Shown: positions 34,917 through 42,560 of the stretch, piece after piece
Position numbering within the stretch: the stretch's first letter is position 1
Layout: each line of letters opens with the position of its first letter
From: JBCCBV01 sp039033855
GTDB taxonomy: Bacteria; Planctomycetota; Phycisphaerae; Phycisphaerales; Phycisphaeraceae
Assembly: GCA_039033855.1 (NCBI GenBank)
Contig: JBCCBV010000001.1
Span: forward strand, 186,001 to 250,000
Length of the DNA stretch: 64,000 bases
Direction: 5' to 3'
The notes under the pieces: generated by a model
Seen by the model: the letters and a program-made list of their open reading frames with translations, nothing else
Told to the model about the DNA's origin: nothing
The model's database searches: none
Translations under genes and position numbers: made by a program

Positions 34917-36239
34917 TTACGCCCGACGACGGCGTGCAAGCGCCAAGCCGCCAAGGCCGAGCAACGCCGCGCTGGCCGGCTCGGGCACGGCGCTCGGGCT
35001 GGTGAACCCGAAGTTACCGGCCAGGATGTCGAAGTCAAGCAAATCGACGTTCCCGTCGCCGTTGAAGTCGCCGATCGAGGCGCCCCCGACGGCCCCAGGC
35101 CCGGCGCCGAAGTTGCCGGCCAAGATGTCGAAGTCGAGCAGATCGACGTCACCGTCGCCGTTGGCGTCGCCGTCGACCGCGGTCCCAACCACCAAAGACA
35201 GCGAAGTGTCGAAGATGAACACGCTGGCGTCGGCCGTGCCCAGATAGAGCGGGTTGACCTGGTCGAACATGACGATGGGCCGGGCGTACACCGTGCCGAC
35301 CGGAGCGACGGCGGTGGTAGAAAACGCGTTGCCGTCCACCACGGTCAGCGTGGTTTCGTCGATCTCGGTGAGCGACTCACCGATCTTGGTGGCGTTGTCT
35401 TCGCCGTAGAACTCCAGGCCGAACTGCAGCCGGGCGTCGAACGCGGACTCCACGCGAACGTCGAGCAGGTCGAACTGCAGCTCGTCGCCTTCGCTGGCCA
35501 GAATCGACGACTGGAAGATGGCGCCTTCATTGGTGCCAAAGTCGGCGAACAGGCTGGCGTGACCGTCCGGCGCCGTGGTGAAGATGTCGTTGAAGCCGAC
35601 CGCGCCAAAGCCGCCCCACGCGTCGTCCAAGAAGCCGTTGGCGTCGAGGTCGTCAAAGCCGGGGTTCTTGAGCAGGTTGCCGCCGGGCGCGGGCACTTCG
35701 GACAAGAACGAATCGAAGACGAACACGTTGCGCTGCGGGCCAGTGGAGAAGGTGTTCTCGAAGATGGCAATCGGCCGGACAAACGCGGTGCCGATGGGCG
35801 CGGTGGCCGCGTGGCCGTAGGTCGCGCCGTTGACCTCGGCGCCGGTGTCGGGTAGCGCCACCAGGCTCTCCCCAAGCTTGGTGGTGTCGTCTGCGGCGTA
35901 AAACTCAAGGCCGAACTGCACGTCGGCGTCGTAGTTCGCCTCGACACGGGTGTTGAGCAGGTCGAACTGATACGTCGCGCCGCCCACACCGGGAATACCG
36001 GCCTGGAAGAACGAGCCGATGTTGCCCACGGTGTCGGGGAACAGGCTGGCGTGAGCGTTGCCCGGGCCGAAGAAGGCGTTGAAGTCTGCGGCGCCGAAGG
36101 TGCCCCAGCTGTCGCCCGGGCCGTCGACCAGGTCGAGGTCCTCGAAACCGGGGTTCAGTGCGATGTTGGTGACGCCGAATGCCGGGCTGGCGAGCCCAGC
36201 CGCGGCCACGGCAAAGGGAAACAAGCAGGTGCGATACAT
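34917..36239 (-). CDS. PEP-CTERM/dockerin-like surface protein with two CBM-like repeats (beta-glucan locus)
   Basis: A 440-residue secreted protein with a signal peptide to about residue 22 (SPAFG). Two similar domains follow (24-185 and 188-355), each with NPGFEDLD or NPGFDDLD, a WGxFGAxxFN string, HASLF, and FGLEFYAADDTTKLGESL or a close variant. The NPGFE opening resembles CBM4/9-type modules. Two dockerin-like loops and a PEP-CTERM end (VPEPASAALLGLGGLAL) complete it. The upstream gene encodes one copy of the same domain, clearly a paralogue. AAAGGCGG serves as ribosome site. Binding of beta-glucan is inferred from position next to GH30, GH1 and GH5 genes. Confidence 0.82.
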   Translation of the reverse strand: MYRTCLFPFAVAAAGLASPAFGVTNIALNPGFEDLDLVDGPGDSWGTFGAADFNAFFGPGNAHASLFPDTVGNIGSFFQAGIPGVGGATYQFDLLNTRVEANYDADVQFGLEFYAADDTTKLGESLVALPDTGAEVNGATYGHAATAPIGTAFVRPIAIFENTFSTGPQRNVFVFDSFLSEVPAPGGNLLKNPGFDDLDANGFLDDAWGGFGAVGFNDIFTTAPDGHASLFADFGTNEGAIFQSSILASEGDELQFDLLDVRVESAFDARLQFGLEFYGEDNATKIGESLTEIDETTLTVVDGNAFSTTAVAPVGTVYARPIVMFDQVNPLYLGTADASVFIFDTSLSLVVGTAVDGDANGDGDVDLLDFDILAGNFGAGPGAVGGASIGDFNGDGNVDLLDFDILAGNFGFTSPSAVPEPASAALLGLGGLALARRRRA

Positions 36240-36283
36240 GGTGAATCCGCCTTTCTCAAACGGGAGATGGATGGGTGAAACCA

Positions 36284-36318
36284 GAAAAGGCCGACGCGGC
36301 GCGGACGCCCCGCCGGCC
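36284..36318 (-). terminator. Terminator after the 36333-36944 gene
   Basis: On the minus strand a GC-rich stem with outer arms GGCCG and CGGCC and partly paired interior is followed by TTTT. It lies 14 bases after the stop of the upstream PEP-CTERM gene. Confidence 0.65.
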
Positions 36319-36332
36319 GTGTAGGAGGTCGC

Positions 36333-36944
36333 TTACGCGCGGCGACGCCGGGCGAGTACCGCCACCGCCGGGGCCATGAGCAACGCCGACATCGGTTCGG
36401 GCACTTCGGTCAGCGACGCTTCAAAAACGAAGACGTTGCGCTGCCCGCCGGAGGAGAACACGGTGTCGTAGAGTGCGACCGGGCGGACGAACGCGGTGCC
36501 GGCCGGGGCGACGCCGGTGGTGGTGAACACCCCGCCGTTGACCTCGACGCCGGGGTCGGGCAGCAGGGCGAGGCTTTCGCCGAGCTTGGTCGAATCATCG
36601 GCGGCGTAGAACTCCAAGCCGAACATGACGTTGGCGTCGTAGTTGGCCTCGATCCGCGTGTCGGCAAGGGTGAACTCGTACTCCACGCCCGGGGCGCCGG
36701 CGATGCCGGTCTGGAAGATGCCGCCCGAGTTGCCGACGTTGTCGGGGAACAGGCTGGCGTGGCCGTTGGGTCCGAAGAAGTCGTTGAAGCCCGCGGCGCC
36801 GAACGCGCCCCAACCGTCGCCGAGGCCCAGGGGCCCAGCGCCGTCGGGGTCTTCAAAGCCGGGGTTGGTGAGCAGTTCCACCGCAGACGCCGGGCCGGCC
36901 AGGCCGAGCGCTGCGACGGATGCAGCCAGTGCGATGCGTTTCAT
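36333..36944 (-). CDS. PEP-CTERM surface protein with one CBM-like domain
   Basis: A 203-residue secreted protein. A signal peptide (MKRIALAASVAALGLAGPAS, cut near SAV) is followed by one domain starting LLTNPGFEDPDG and containing EANYDANVMFGLEFYAADD and RNVFVFEASLTEVPEP. It closely resembles the first domain of the next protein downstream, so one arose from the other by duplication. The PEP-CTERM end is short (VPEPMSALLMAPAVAVLA, then RRRRA), and there are no dockerin-like loops. A near-perfect AGGAGGT precedes the start at 36944. Terminators on both sides suggest that it has its own promoter. Confidence 0.82.
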   Translation of the reverse strand: MKRIALAASVAALGLAGPASAVELLTNPGFEDPDGAGPLGLGDGWGAFGAAGFNDFFGPNGHASLFPDNVGNSGGIFQTGIAGAPGVEYEFTLADTRIEANYDANVMFGLEFYAADDSTKLGESLALLPDPGVEVNGGVFTTTGVAPAGTAFVRPVALYDTVFSSGGQRNVFVFEASLTEVPEPMSALLMAPAVAVLARRRRA

Positions 36945-36970
36945 TCCAATACCTCCTAAAAACGTGAGAC

Positions 36971-37013
36971 AGAAAAGAAAAACCAATCCGCCGACGGCTC
37001 ACACGGCCGGCGG
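36971..37013 (-). terminator. Terminator of the GH30-pseudopilin operon
   Basis: Minus-strand stem CCGCCG/CGGCGG (36988-37013) with an inner GCCGTGTGAGCC segment is followed by a T-rich tract TTTTTCTTTTCT (36971-36982). It lies 11 bases after the pseudopilin stop. Confidence 0.82.
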
Positions 37014-37024
37014 CAACCGTGAAA

Positions 37025-37822
37025 TCAAGGCACAAAGTCGGGCCAGCCCCGCAGGTGGAACTCGGTGAAGTATTCCCCCGCTGAAGCAGGACCGGGGTCG
37101 AAGGTTGCGGCGGGGTCGCCAACCCGATGCCGAGTTTGCTCTCGGTACTCCTGACCCTGAATCGTCTCAGCGTGGCCGTCCAGAAAAGCTGCGTTGATCC
37201 AGGTCGACTCGTTGGATCCGTGCGCCAACTCTTCGACTTCCCATGCGCTGTAAGCCGTGTCGAAAACAAGCATGGCCTCGGTCGCCCCAGGCACCTCACT
37301 GATGGTCACGACAAGGTCTTGGGTGCCCCCAAAGAAGTTCAGCGAAAAGAACACGGCTTGGTAGTTATAGCGGTAGTGGGTATGGACTTCTTCGAGCAGG
37401 TCGGGGAAGTTCGCCGGAGCACCTACGGATTCGCGCGAAGGGCAGCGGAACGTATCTGCATACTCCCCTTCATCGGTTTCGCCGCCCAAATACGGCGTTA
37501 AGACCCAGTGCATGTAAGGGATCTCATCTGCGGGCAAGCTCGCCGTGAGCTTGCTCATGACGCCTTGGGTAACCGCCTCGTTGAATCCCGTGTCGTAACT
37601 AAACGCCACGGGCAAACGTTCGTTGTAATCGCCAGCGTAAGCGATCGCTGCGGTGATCTCTTGACGTACGTTTGATAAGCAAACCGCGTTGCGGGCGGTG
37701 TTCCGCGCCGCGCTCAGGGCCGGCAGCAGGATGCCGATCAGCAATGCGATAATGGCAATGACCACCAGCAATTCGATCAGCGTGAATGCTTGCCGTCGGC
37801 CGGGATGAAGGGTGCGGTGCAT
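37025..37822 (-). CDS. Pseudopilin-like protein (beta-glucan locus)
   Basis: A 265-residue protein with prepilin leader MHRTLHPGRRQAFTLIELLV and the conserved hydrophobic helix up to about residue 35. The C-terminal domain contains WINAAFLDGHAETIQG, the DG-type ending seen in planctomycete pseudopilins. It starts ten bases after the GH30 stop, with GAGGA before the ATG, so the two are one transcript. It is the counterpart of the pseudopilin in the alpha-glucan locus and shares the leader, but its C-terminal sequence differs. The direct pairing with a surface glycosidase suggests a joint function. Which step it serves is unknown. Confidence 0.85.
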   Translation of the reverse strand: MHRTLHPGRRQAFTLIELLVVIAIIALLIGILLPALSAARNTARNAVCLSNVRQEITAAIAYAGDYNERLPVAFSYDTGFNEAVTQGVMSKLTASLPADEIPYMHWVLTPYLGGETDEGEYADTFRCPSRESVGAPANFPDLLEEVHTHYRYNYQAVFFSLNFFGGTQDLVVTISEVPGATEAMLVFDTAYSAWEVEELAHGSNESTWINAAFLDGHAETIQGQEYREQTRHRVGDPAATFDPGPASAGEYFTEFHLRGWPDFVP

Positions 37823-37832
37823 GGGTCGGTCC

Positions 37833-39617
37833 TCACGCAGGAGTAGTCTGAGTGTCGCGGTTGCGACGGGCATCTTCGCGGGCGGCGGGGGATCCGGGGG
37901 CCGGCCGACGTCGCCGGCCAAGCCCCCCGCAGAGTCCCCACCCCGCGCCTAACAGGAGTGCGAATGAAGCCGGCTCGGGTACCACGGCGGGGGCCGTCGC
38001 GCCGAAGTTCTGAGCCAGCACGTCGAAGTCGAGCAGGTTCACGGCGCCGTCGGCGTTGAAGTCGCCGATGGTTTCGCCGCCCACCGCTCCGGGCCCGGCG
38101 CCGAAGTTCTGGGCCAGGATGTCGAAGTCCAGCAGGTCCACCACGCCGTCGCCGTTGGCGTCGCCTTCGATGGCGATTACCGCTCCGGGCCAGGTGAAGG
38201 TGACGCCCGACCGGGCCGGCACGAAGTAGGTGAACGACTCGCCGTCCACCACCACGTCGATGTTCCGGCCGACGCCGCCGAGGTTCACGCCGATGAGCAC
38301 GCGCGAGCCGTCGGGGTTCTCGAACGCCACGCTCTCGAAGACGTTGTCGAACGAGTCGGAGGCGATGCGCACCGCGCCGCGCTGGACGAACTTGGAGGCG
38401 TGGGCGTAGGCGTAATACTCTTCGTTGAAGGTGACCAAGCCGGTGTCGTCGTCGATGGTCACCATGCCACGGCAGCAGTCCGATCCGGGGAACAGCCGAG
38501 GGCCGCCGTCTTCGTTGAGCGCTACGTTCCAGTAGAGCGAGGTCGTGGCCCAGTTGCGCGTGGCGCCGATGATGGACTCGGTGAAGCTGTAGAGCAGGTT
38601 GTCGCCGAAGTTCGGGGCGAAGTCCCCGCCGGTGATCTCGGTGTAGTGGACCTCGCGGTCGGGGTGGGCGTTGCGGAACAGCGACTGCTGATCGACGTTG
38701 CCGGCGTAGCCGTGGAACGCGGCGCCCGCGGTGTACTGATTGGCCTCGGGGTCGTTGAGCACGTCCACGGGGTATTGCCAGTCGATCCAGTTGTGGTCGA
38801 AGGCGATGATCTTGGTGTCGATGCCCGCGGCGTCGAACGCCGGGCCTAGCGCATCGCCGATGAAGGCGGCCTGCTGCGCCGAGCTCATGCCGGAGCTGGG
38901 GTAGTTCGACGGCTCGAACAGAGGCTCGTTCTGCGTGGTGATGGCGTGGACGTTGAGGCCGCGGGCCTCATACCCCTCGACAAACTTGACGAAGTACTGC
39001 GCGTAGGAGTCGTAGTACTGCGGCAGCAGCGTTCCGCCGTTGAGCTGGCCCGAGTCTTTCATCCAGGCCGGCGGGCTCCAGGGCGTGCCCATGAGCAGAA
39101 GGTCGGGGTTGACCGCGGTGGCGGCTTGAAGCGCGGGCACCACGTAGGCGTCGTCGCGAGCCAGCGAAAAGTCGCTCTGGTCGATATCGGGCTGGTTGCC
39201 GGGCTGGTCGTTGTAGGTGTACGGGCTCAGGGCGAAGTCGGACGCGCCCATCGGCACGCGCAGGTAGTTGATGCCGATGCCCTGATCGGCGTCGAACAGG
39301 TCGGTCATGAGCGCGTCGCGCTGGGCCTGATTCATGCGCTCGGTGATCAGCCACGCCGACGACTCGGACATCGAGGCCCCGAACCCGGTCATGGTCTGAT
39401 AGGTGGTGGCGGGATCGACGTTGATCTTGAGAACGCTGGAACCCGAGCCGGGGTTGAACTGCGTGTCGGCGCCCTGGTTGAGCAGCTGGCTCTGGTCGGC
39501 GGAGGAGACCCAGGCCTGAACCTGACCTTGTGCATCGAGCGTTCCAAGCACCGCCATAAACAAACCGGCAGCGACTGGCAACGTGCGGCCCGGGATGTCA
39601 AAGCGATGTGGATGCAC
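37833..39617 (-). CDS. Glycoside hydrolase family 30 protein with dockerin-like and PEP-CTERM region
   Basis: A 594-residue exported enzyme with a signal peptide to about residue 32. The GH30 barrel starts with QTMTGFGASMSESSAWLI. Acid/base Glu231 is in TTQNEPLFEP and nucleophile Glu327 in VHYTEITGGDF. A C-terminal beta domain is followed by two dockerin-like loops (DANGDGVVDLLDFDILAQ, DFNADGAVNLLDFDVLAQ) and a PEP-CTERM signal (VVPEPASFALLLGAGWGL with RRRRP). Unusually about 22 residues follow the basic stretch, whereas the signal normally ends the protein. GH30 enzymes of this type are often beta-1,6-glucanases, which fits laminarin side chains. The gene lies 57 bases after lacI on the same strand. 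Confidence 0.88.
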   Translation of the reverse strand: MHPHRFDIPGRTLPVAAGLFMAVLGTLDAQGQVQAWVSSADQSQLLNQGADTQFNPGSGSSVLKINVDPATTYQTMTGFGASMSESSAWLITERMNQAQRDALMTDLFDADQGIGINYLRVPMGASDFALSPYTYNDQPGNQPDIDQSDFSLARDDAYVVPALQAATAVNPDLLLMGTPWSPPAWMKDSGQLNGGTLLPQYYDSYAQYFVKFVEGYEARGLNVHAITTQNEPLFEPSNYPSSGMSSAQQAAFIGDALGPAFDAAGIDTKIIAFDHNWIDWQYPVDVLNDPEANQYTAGAAFHGYAGNVDQQSLFRNAHPDREVHYTEITGGDFAPNFGDNLLYSFTESIIGATRNWATTSLYWNVALNEDGGPRLFPGSDCCRGMVTIDDDTGLVTFNEEYYAYAHASKFVQRGAVRIASDSFDNVFESVAFENPDGSRVLIGVNLGGVGRNIDVVVDGESFTYFVPARSGVTFTWPGAVIAIEGDANGDGVVDLLDFDILAQNFGAGPGAVGGETIGDFNADGAVNLLDFDVLAQNFGATAPAVVPEPASFALLLGAGWGLCGGLGRRRRPAPGSPAAREDARRNRDTQTTPA

Positions 39618-39674
39618 GGGAGTCTCGAAAAAGAAACGCGGGAAACCGAGGCGGAAGCTTGAGGACGATCCGGA

Positions 39675-40739
39675 TCAGTTGGGCAGGCGTTGGCCGGTGG
39701 GCGTGATGCGGACGGGCGACGCTGGCGGCGGCGCGGTGGACTGGCTGACTTCAAAGATGGCTTCGACGCTCCGACGGACGCTTTCTCCGCGCATCGCGGG
39801 GTCGGTGAGCGCCCGGCAGAGCCAGTTGCCGGCCTGATGGCCGAGTTCGTTGGCGTCTTGGCAGACTGCGGAAAACGCGGGCACGGTGAATCGGCGGAGG
39901 TCGCCGTCGTCGGCGCCGACCACCGACAGCTCGCTCGGAACATCCAAGCCGATCTCCGACGCCCGGCGGATGACGCCGACGGCCAACATCGGGTCCGCGG
40001 CGAAAATCGCCGTGGGCGGGTCGGCCATCGCCAAAAAGCGCGAGAGCGCCGCGGCGCCCCCCTCCAGGCTCGGCGGCGCGGCGATGCGCAGATCATCGGC
40101 GGGCTCAATCCCGGCGTTGCGGAGCACGCCCTCGTAAGCGGCGATGCGGTCGTTGTGGTCGGTGTCGGAAACCGGGTTGTGGCACAGGCCGATGCGGCGG
40201 TGCCCCAGATCGAGCAGGTGCTGGATCGCCCGAGCGGAGGCGTCGCGCGAATCGCATTGGATGAAATTGACGCTTGGGTCGTCGAACCGGTCCGACACCA
40301 CCACGTGCGGCACGCCGTCGGCGGCGATCTCGGAGCACGCCCGACGCGACAAGGCGTCAACACGCACCACAAAACCATCGACTCCCGTGCGCTGGGCGAA
40401 GGCAGAGTAAGTCTCGTCCTGCCGACGCATTTGCGGGTCAACGGCCACAACTTGGAACTTGAGCGCGTGGGCGGCGCGGGCCACGGCTCCCCAGATGACC
40501 GAGTCGTACCCATGGAAAGGGCCCATGGTCGATTCGTCGAGGCAAAGCATGCCGATCGATCTCACGCGGTTCTCTCGCTCGACGGGACGGCGGCGGCTCC
40601 GGCGATAACCCAGTTGGTCGGCCTCGCGCATGATCCGCTGGCGGACCTCAGGACGGACCACGCCGGAGTTGTTGAGCGCCCGAGAAACCGTGGCGGGCGA
40701 AACCCCGGCGCTGGCGGCGATGTCTCGAACGGTGCTCAT
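39675..40739 (-). CDS. LacI-family transcriptional regulator of the beta-glucan locus
   Basis: A 354-residue repressor with a standard N-terminus: STVRDIAASAGVSPATVSRA (helix-turn-helix) and hinge region LGYRRSRRRPVE. A sensor domain includes LDLGHRRIGLCHNPVSDTD and VPSELSVVGADDGDLRRFTV. The ATG at 40739 fits the family start; a TTG at 40769 would add ten residues. It precedes GH30 and the pseudopilin on the same strand and is divergent from GH1. A perfect 14-base palindrome of the GAAACGTTTC type lies 57 bases upstream, and a close copy sits before GH1. Both match what SPATVSRAL-type recognition helices usually bind. Confidence 0.92.
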   Translation of the reverse strand: MSTVRDIAASAGVSPATVSRALNNSGVVRPEVRQRIMREADQLGYRRSRRRPVERENRVRSIGMLCLDESTMGPFHGYDSVIWGAVARAAHALKFQVVAVDPQMRRQDETYSAFAQRTGVDGFVVRVDALSRRACSEIAADGVPHVVVSDRFDDPSVNFIQCDSRDASARAIQHLLDLGHRRIGLCHNPVSDTDHNDRIAAYEGVLRNAGIEPADDLRIAAPPSLEGGAAALSRFLAMADPPTAIFAADPMLAVGVIRRASEIGLDVPSELSVVGADDGDLRRFTVPAFSAVCQDANELGHQAGNWLCRALTDPAMRGESVRRSVEAIFEVSQSTAPPPASPVRITPTGQRLPN

Positions 40740-40796
40740 CGAAAGTCGATCCTGAAAAGTTCCGGACAAGGCCGGCTGAACAAAATCTGGCGAAGC

Positions 40797-40810
40797 ATGA
40801 AACGTTTCAT
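40797..40810. promoter_or_regulatory. LacI operator, perfect palindrome (beta-glucan locus)
   Basis: ATGAAACGTTTCAT is fully symmetrical and has the central CG typical of LacI-family sites. It lies upstream of the LacI gene on its promoter side, consistent with autoregulation. Confidence 0.8.
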
Positions 40811-40908
40811 TCTTTCTGACACGTCTAGAAATTAACCCCGCTCACACGCCATGTCAACCCAAACCAATCCTCTCGGCAGAATATTCCGATTCTGACGCAA
40901 CAAGCCTC

Positions 40909-40951
40909 TTGAATCAGACCCCGGAAACCTGTAATTTCCTGAAACGTTCCA
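40909..40951 (+). promoter_or_regulatory. Putative GH1 promoter with a second LacI operator
   Basis: TGAAACGTTCCA (40940-40951) differs at one base from the core of the perfect site at 40798-40809. A weak promoter, TTGAAT (40909-40914), a 17-base spacer and TAATTT (40932-40937), would place the transcription start within the operator. The leader to the GH1 start would be about 85 bases. Confidence 0.62.
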
Positions 40952-41027
40952 TTTCATTCCAGCGGGCTTTGTCGATTACCCTGCACGCCCGAACGGGACG
41001 GTTTCTTGCACCGAAGAGGATTCAACT

Positions 41028-42506
41028 TTGAGCTTTTCCAAGGACTTCACGTGGGGCGTCGCGGCGGCGTCGTACCAGATCGAGGGCGCCCACGACCGCG
41101 ACGGCAAGTTGCCGAGCGTCTGGGACGCGTTTAGTGAGACCCCCGGAGCCGTCAAGCACGGCGACCACGGCCGGGCAGCCTGCGAGCACGTCGATCGGTC
41201 ATCGGAAGACGTCGATCTGATCGCCGACCTGGGCGTTTCGGCCTACCGGTTGTCGATCAGTTGGCCCCGGGTGTGCGACGAACTAGGCAAGCCGAATGAG
41301 GCCGGCCTGGCGTTTTACGACCGGCTGGTGGACGCCCTGCTGGCTCGCGGCGTGCAGCCTTGGGCGACGCTGTTCCACTGGGACTTGCCGCTGCACCTGC
41401 ACCACCGAGGCGGGTGGCTGAACCGCGAGACCGCCGACCGCTTCGCCGAGTACGCCCGGATCGTCGGCGAACGCCTCGGCGACCGGGTCAAGCACTGGTT
41501 CACGCTCAACGAGCCGCAGGTGTTCCTCGACCACGGCCACTCCAGCGGGGTGCACGCGCCGGGGCTCAAGCTCGATAACGCTTCGCTCCTGCGGGCCGCG
41601 CACCACGCGCTCTTGGCGCACGGCAAGTCGGCCGCGGCGTTGCGGGCCACCAGCCACGGCGACGCCACGGTGGGCTGGGCGCCGGTGGGCAGCTGCGCCA
41701 TCCCGGCGACGCTCGACCCGGCCGACATCGACGCCGCACGCCGCGCCACCTTCGCCACCGGCAAAGACAAGGGTTGGCTGTTCAGCACGGCCTGGTTCGC
41801 CGACCCCGCGGTGCTCGGCCGTTACCCCGAAGACGGCTTGTCGCACTTCGGCGAGCTCATGCCCAAGGGGTTTGAGAACGACCTGCCGATCATCCAGCAG
41901 CCGCTGGATTTCTACGGCGCCAACATCTATCAGTCGCAGTACGTGAAGGCCGAACCCGAAGGCAAGCCCGTCGGCGCCCCCCTGCCGGTCGGCGCGGCGA
42001 TGACGGTGTTCCACTGGCCGGTGACGCCCGAGGCGCTGTATTGGGGCCCAAGGTTCTTCGCCGAGCGGTACGGCTTGCCTGTGTACATCACCGAAAACGG
42101 CTGCGCATCGATGGACTGGGTCCACCAGGACGGCCGGGTACACGACGCGCCGCGCATCGATTTCCTGTCGCGTTACCTGTGCTCGGTGCGCGACGCCATC
42201 CACGACGGCGTGGACATCCGCGGCTACTTCCAGTGGTCGATCATGGACAACTTCGAGTGGGCCGAGGGCTACCGCATGCGGTTCGGGCTGGTGTACGTCG
42301 ACTTCACCAACCAACGCCGTATCCCGAAAGACTCGTACCACTGGTACGCGCGGGTAGTCGCCTCCAACGGCAAGTCGCTGCCGGCCGAGTCGGTGCCGCT
42401 GTACGAGACGTTCGGCCCCGGCGCGCCCAACGGCGGGTCGGCGCACCGGGTGATCCGCCCTGCCGACGCGGAAGCCTCTTCGAATCACGACGCTTCTTCT
42501 GATTGA
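41028..42506 (+). CDS. Glycoside hydrolase family 1 beta-glucosidase
   Basis: A 492-residue enzyme with no signal peptide, so cytoplasmic. It starts with TTG preceded by AGAGGA, and the N-terminus FTWGVAAASYQIEGAHDRDG is exactly that of GH1. Acid/base Glu162 is in FTLNEPQVF and nucleophile Glu356 in YITENGCASMD. Sugar-contact segments SISWPRV and WSIMDNFEWAEGY are present. Length is slightly above the family norm because of a loose 40-residue C-terminus. It should split short beta-glucosides or laminari-/gentio-oligosaccharides after uptake. It lies downstream of a LacI operator and is followed after 54 bases by the GH5 gene. Confidence 0.95.
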   Translation: MSFSKDFTWGVAAASYQIEGAHDRDGKLPSVWDAFSETPGAVKHGDHGRAACEHVDRSSEDVDLIADLGVSAYRLSISWPRVCDELGKPNEAGLAFYDRLVDALLARGVQPWATLFHWDLPLHLHHRGGWLNRETADRFAEYARIVGERLGDRVKHWFTLNEPQVFLDHGHSSGVHAPGLKLDNASLLRAAHHALLAHGKSAAALRATSHGDATVGWAPVGSCAIPATLDPADIDAARRATFATGKDKGWLFSTAWFADPAVLGRYPEDGLSHFGELMPKGFENDLPIIQQPLDFYGANIYQSQYVKAEPEGKPVGAPLPVGAAMTVFHWPVTPEALYWGPRFFAERYGLPVYITENGCASMDWVHQDGRVHDAPRIDFLSRYLCSVRDAIHDGVDIRGYFQWSIMDNFEWAEGYRMRFGLVYVDFTNQRRIPKDSYHWYARVVASNGKSLPAESVPLYETFGPGAPNGGSAHRVIRPADAEASSNHDASSD

Positions 42507-42560
42507 CGTTCTCGCTGGCTACGGAACTACCCCCCGAACGCCGGCCCCTGGAGATTCATC

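Noticed and set aside
25770..38165. A cellulosome-type complex
   Set aside because: The dockerin-like loops are suggestive, but no cohesin or scaffoldin gene is in the window, so assembly is not claimed.
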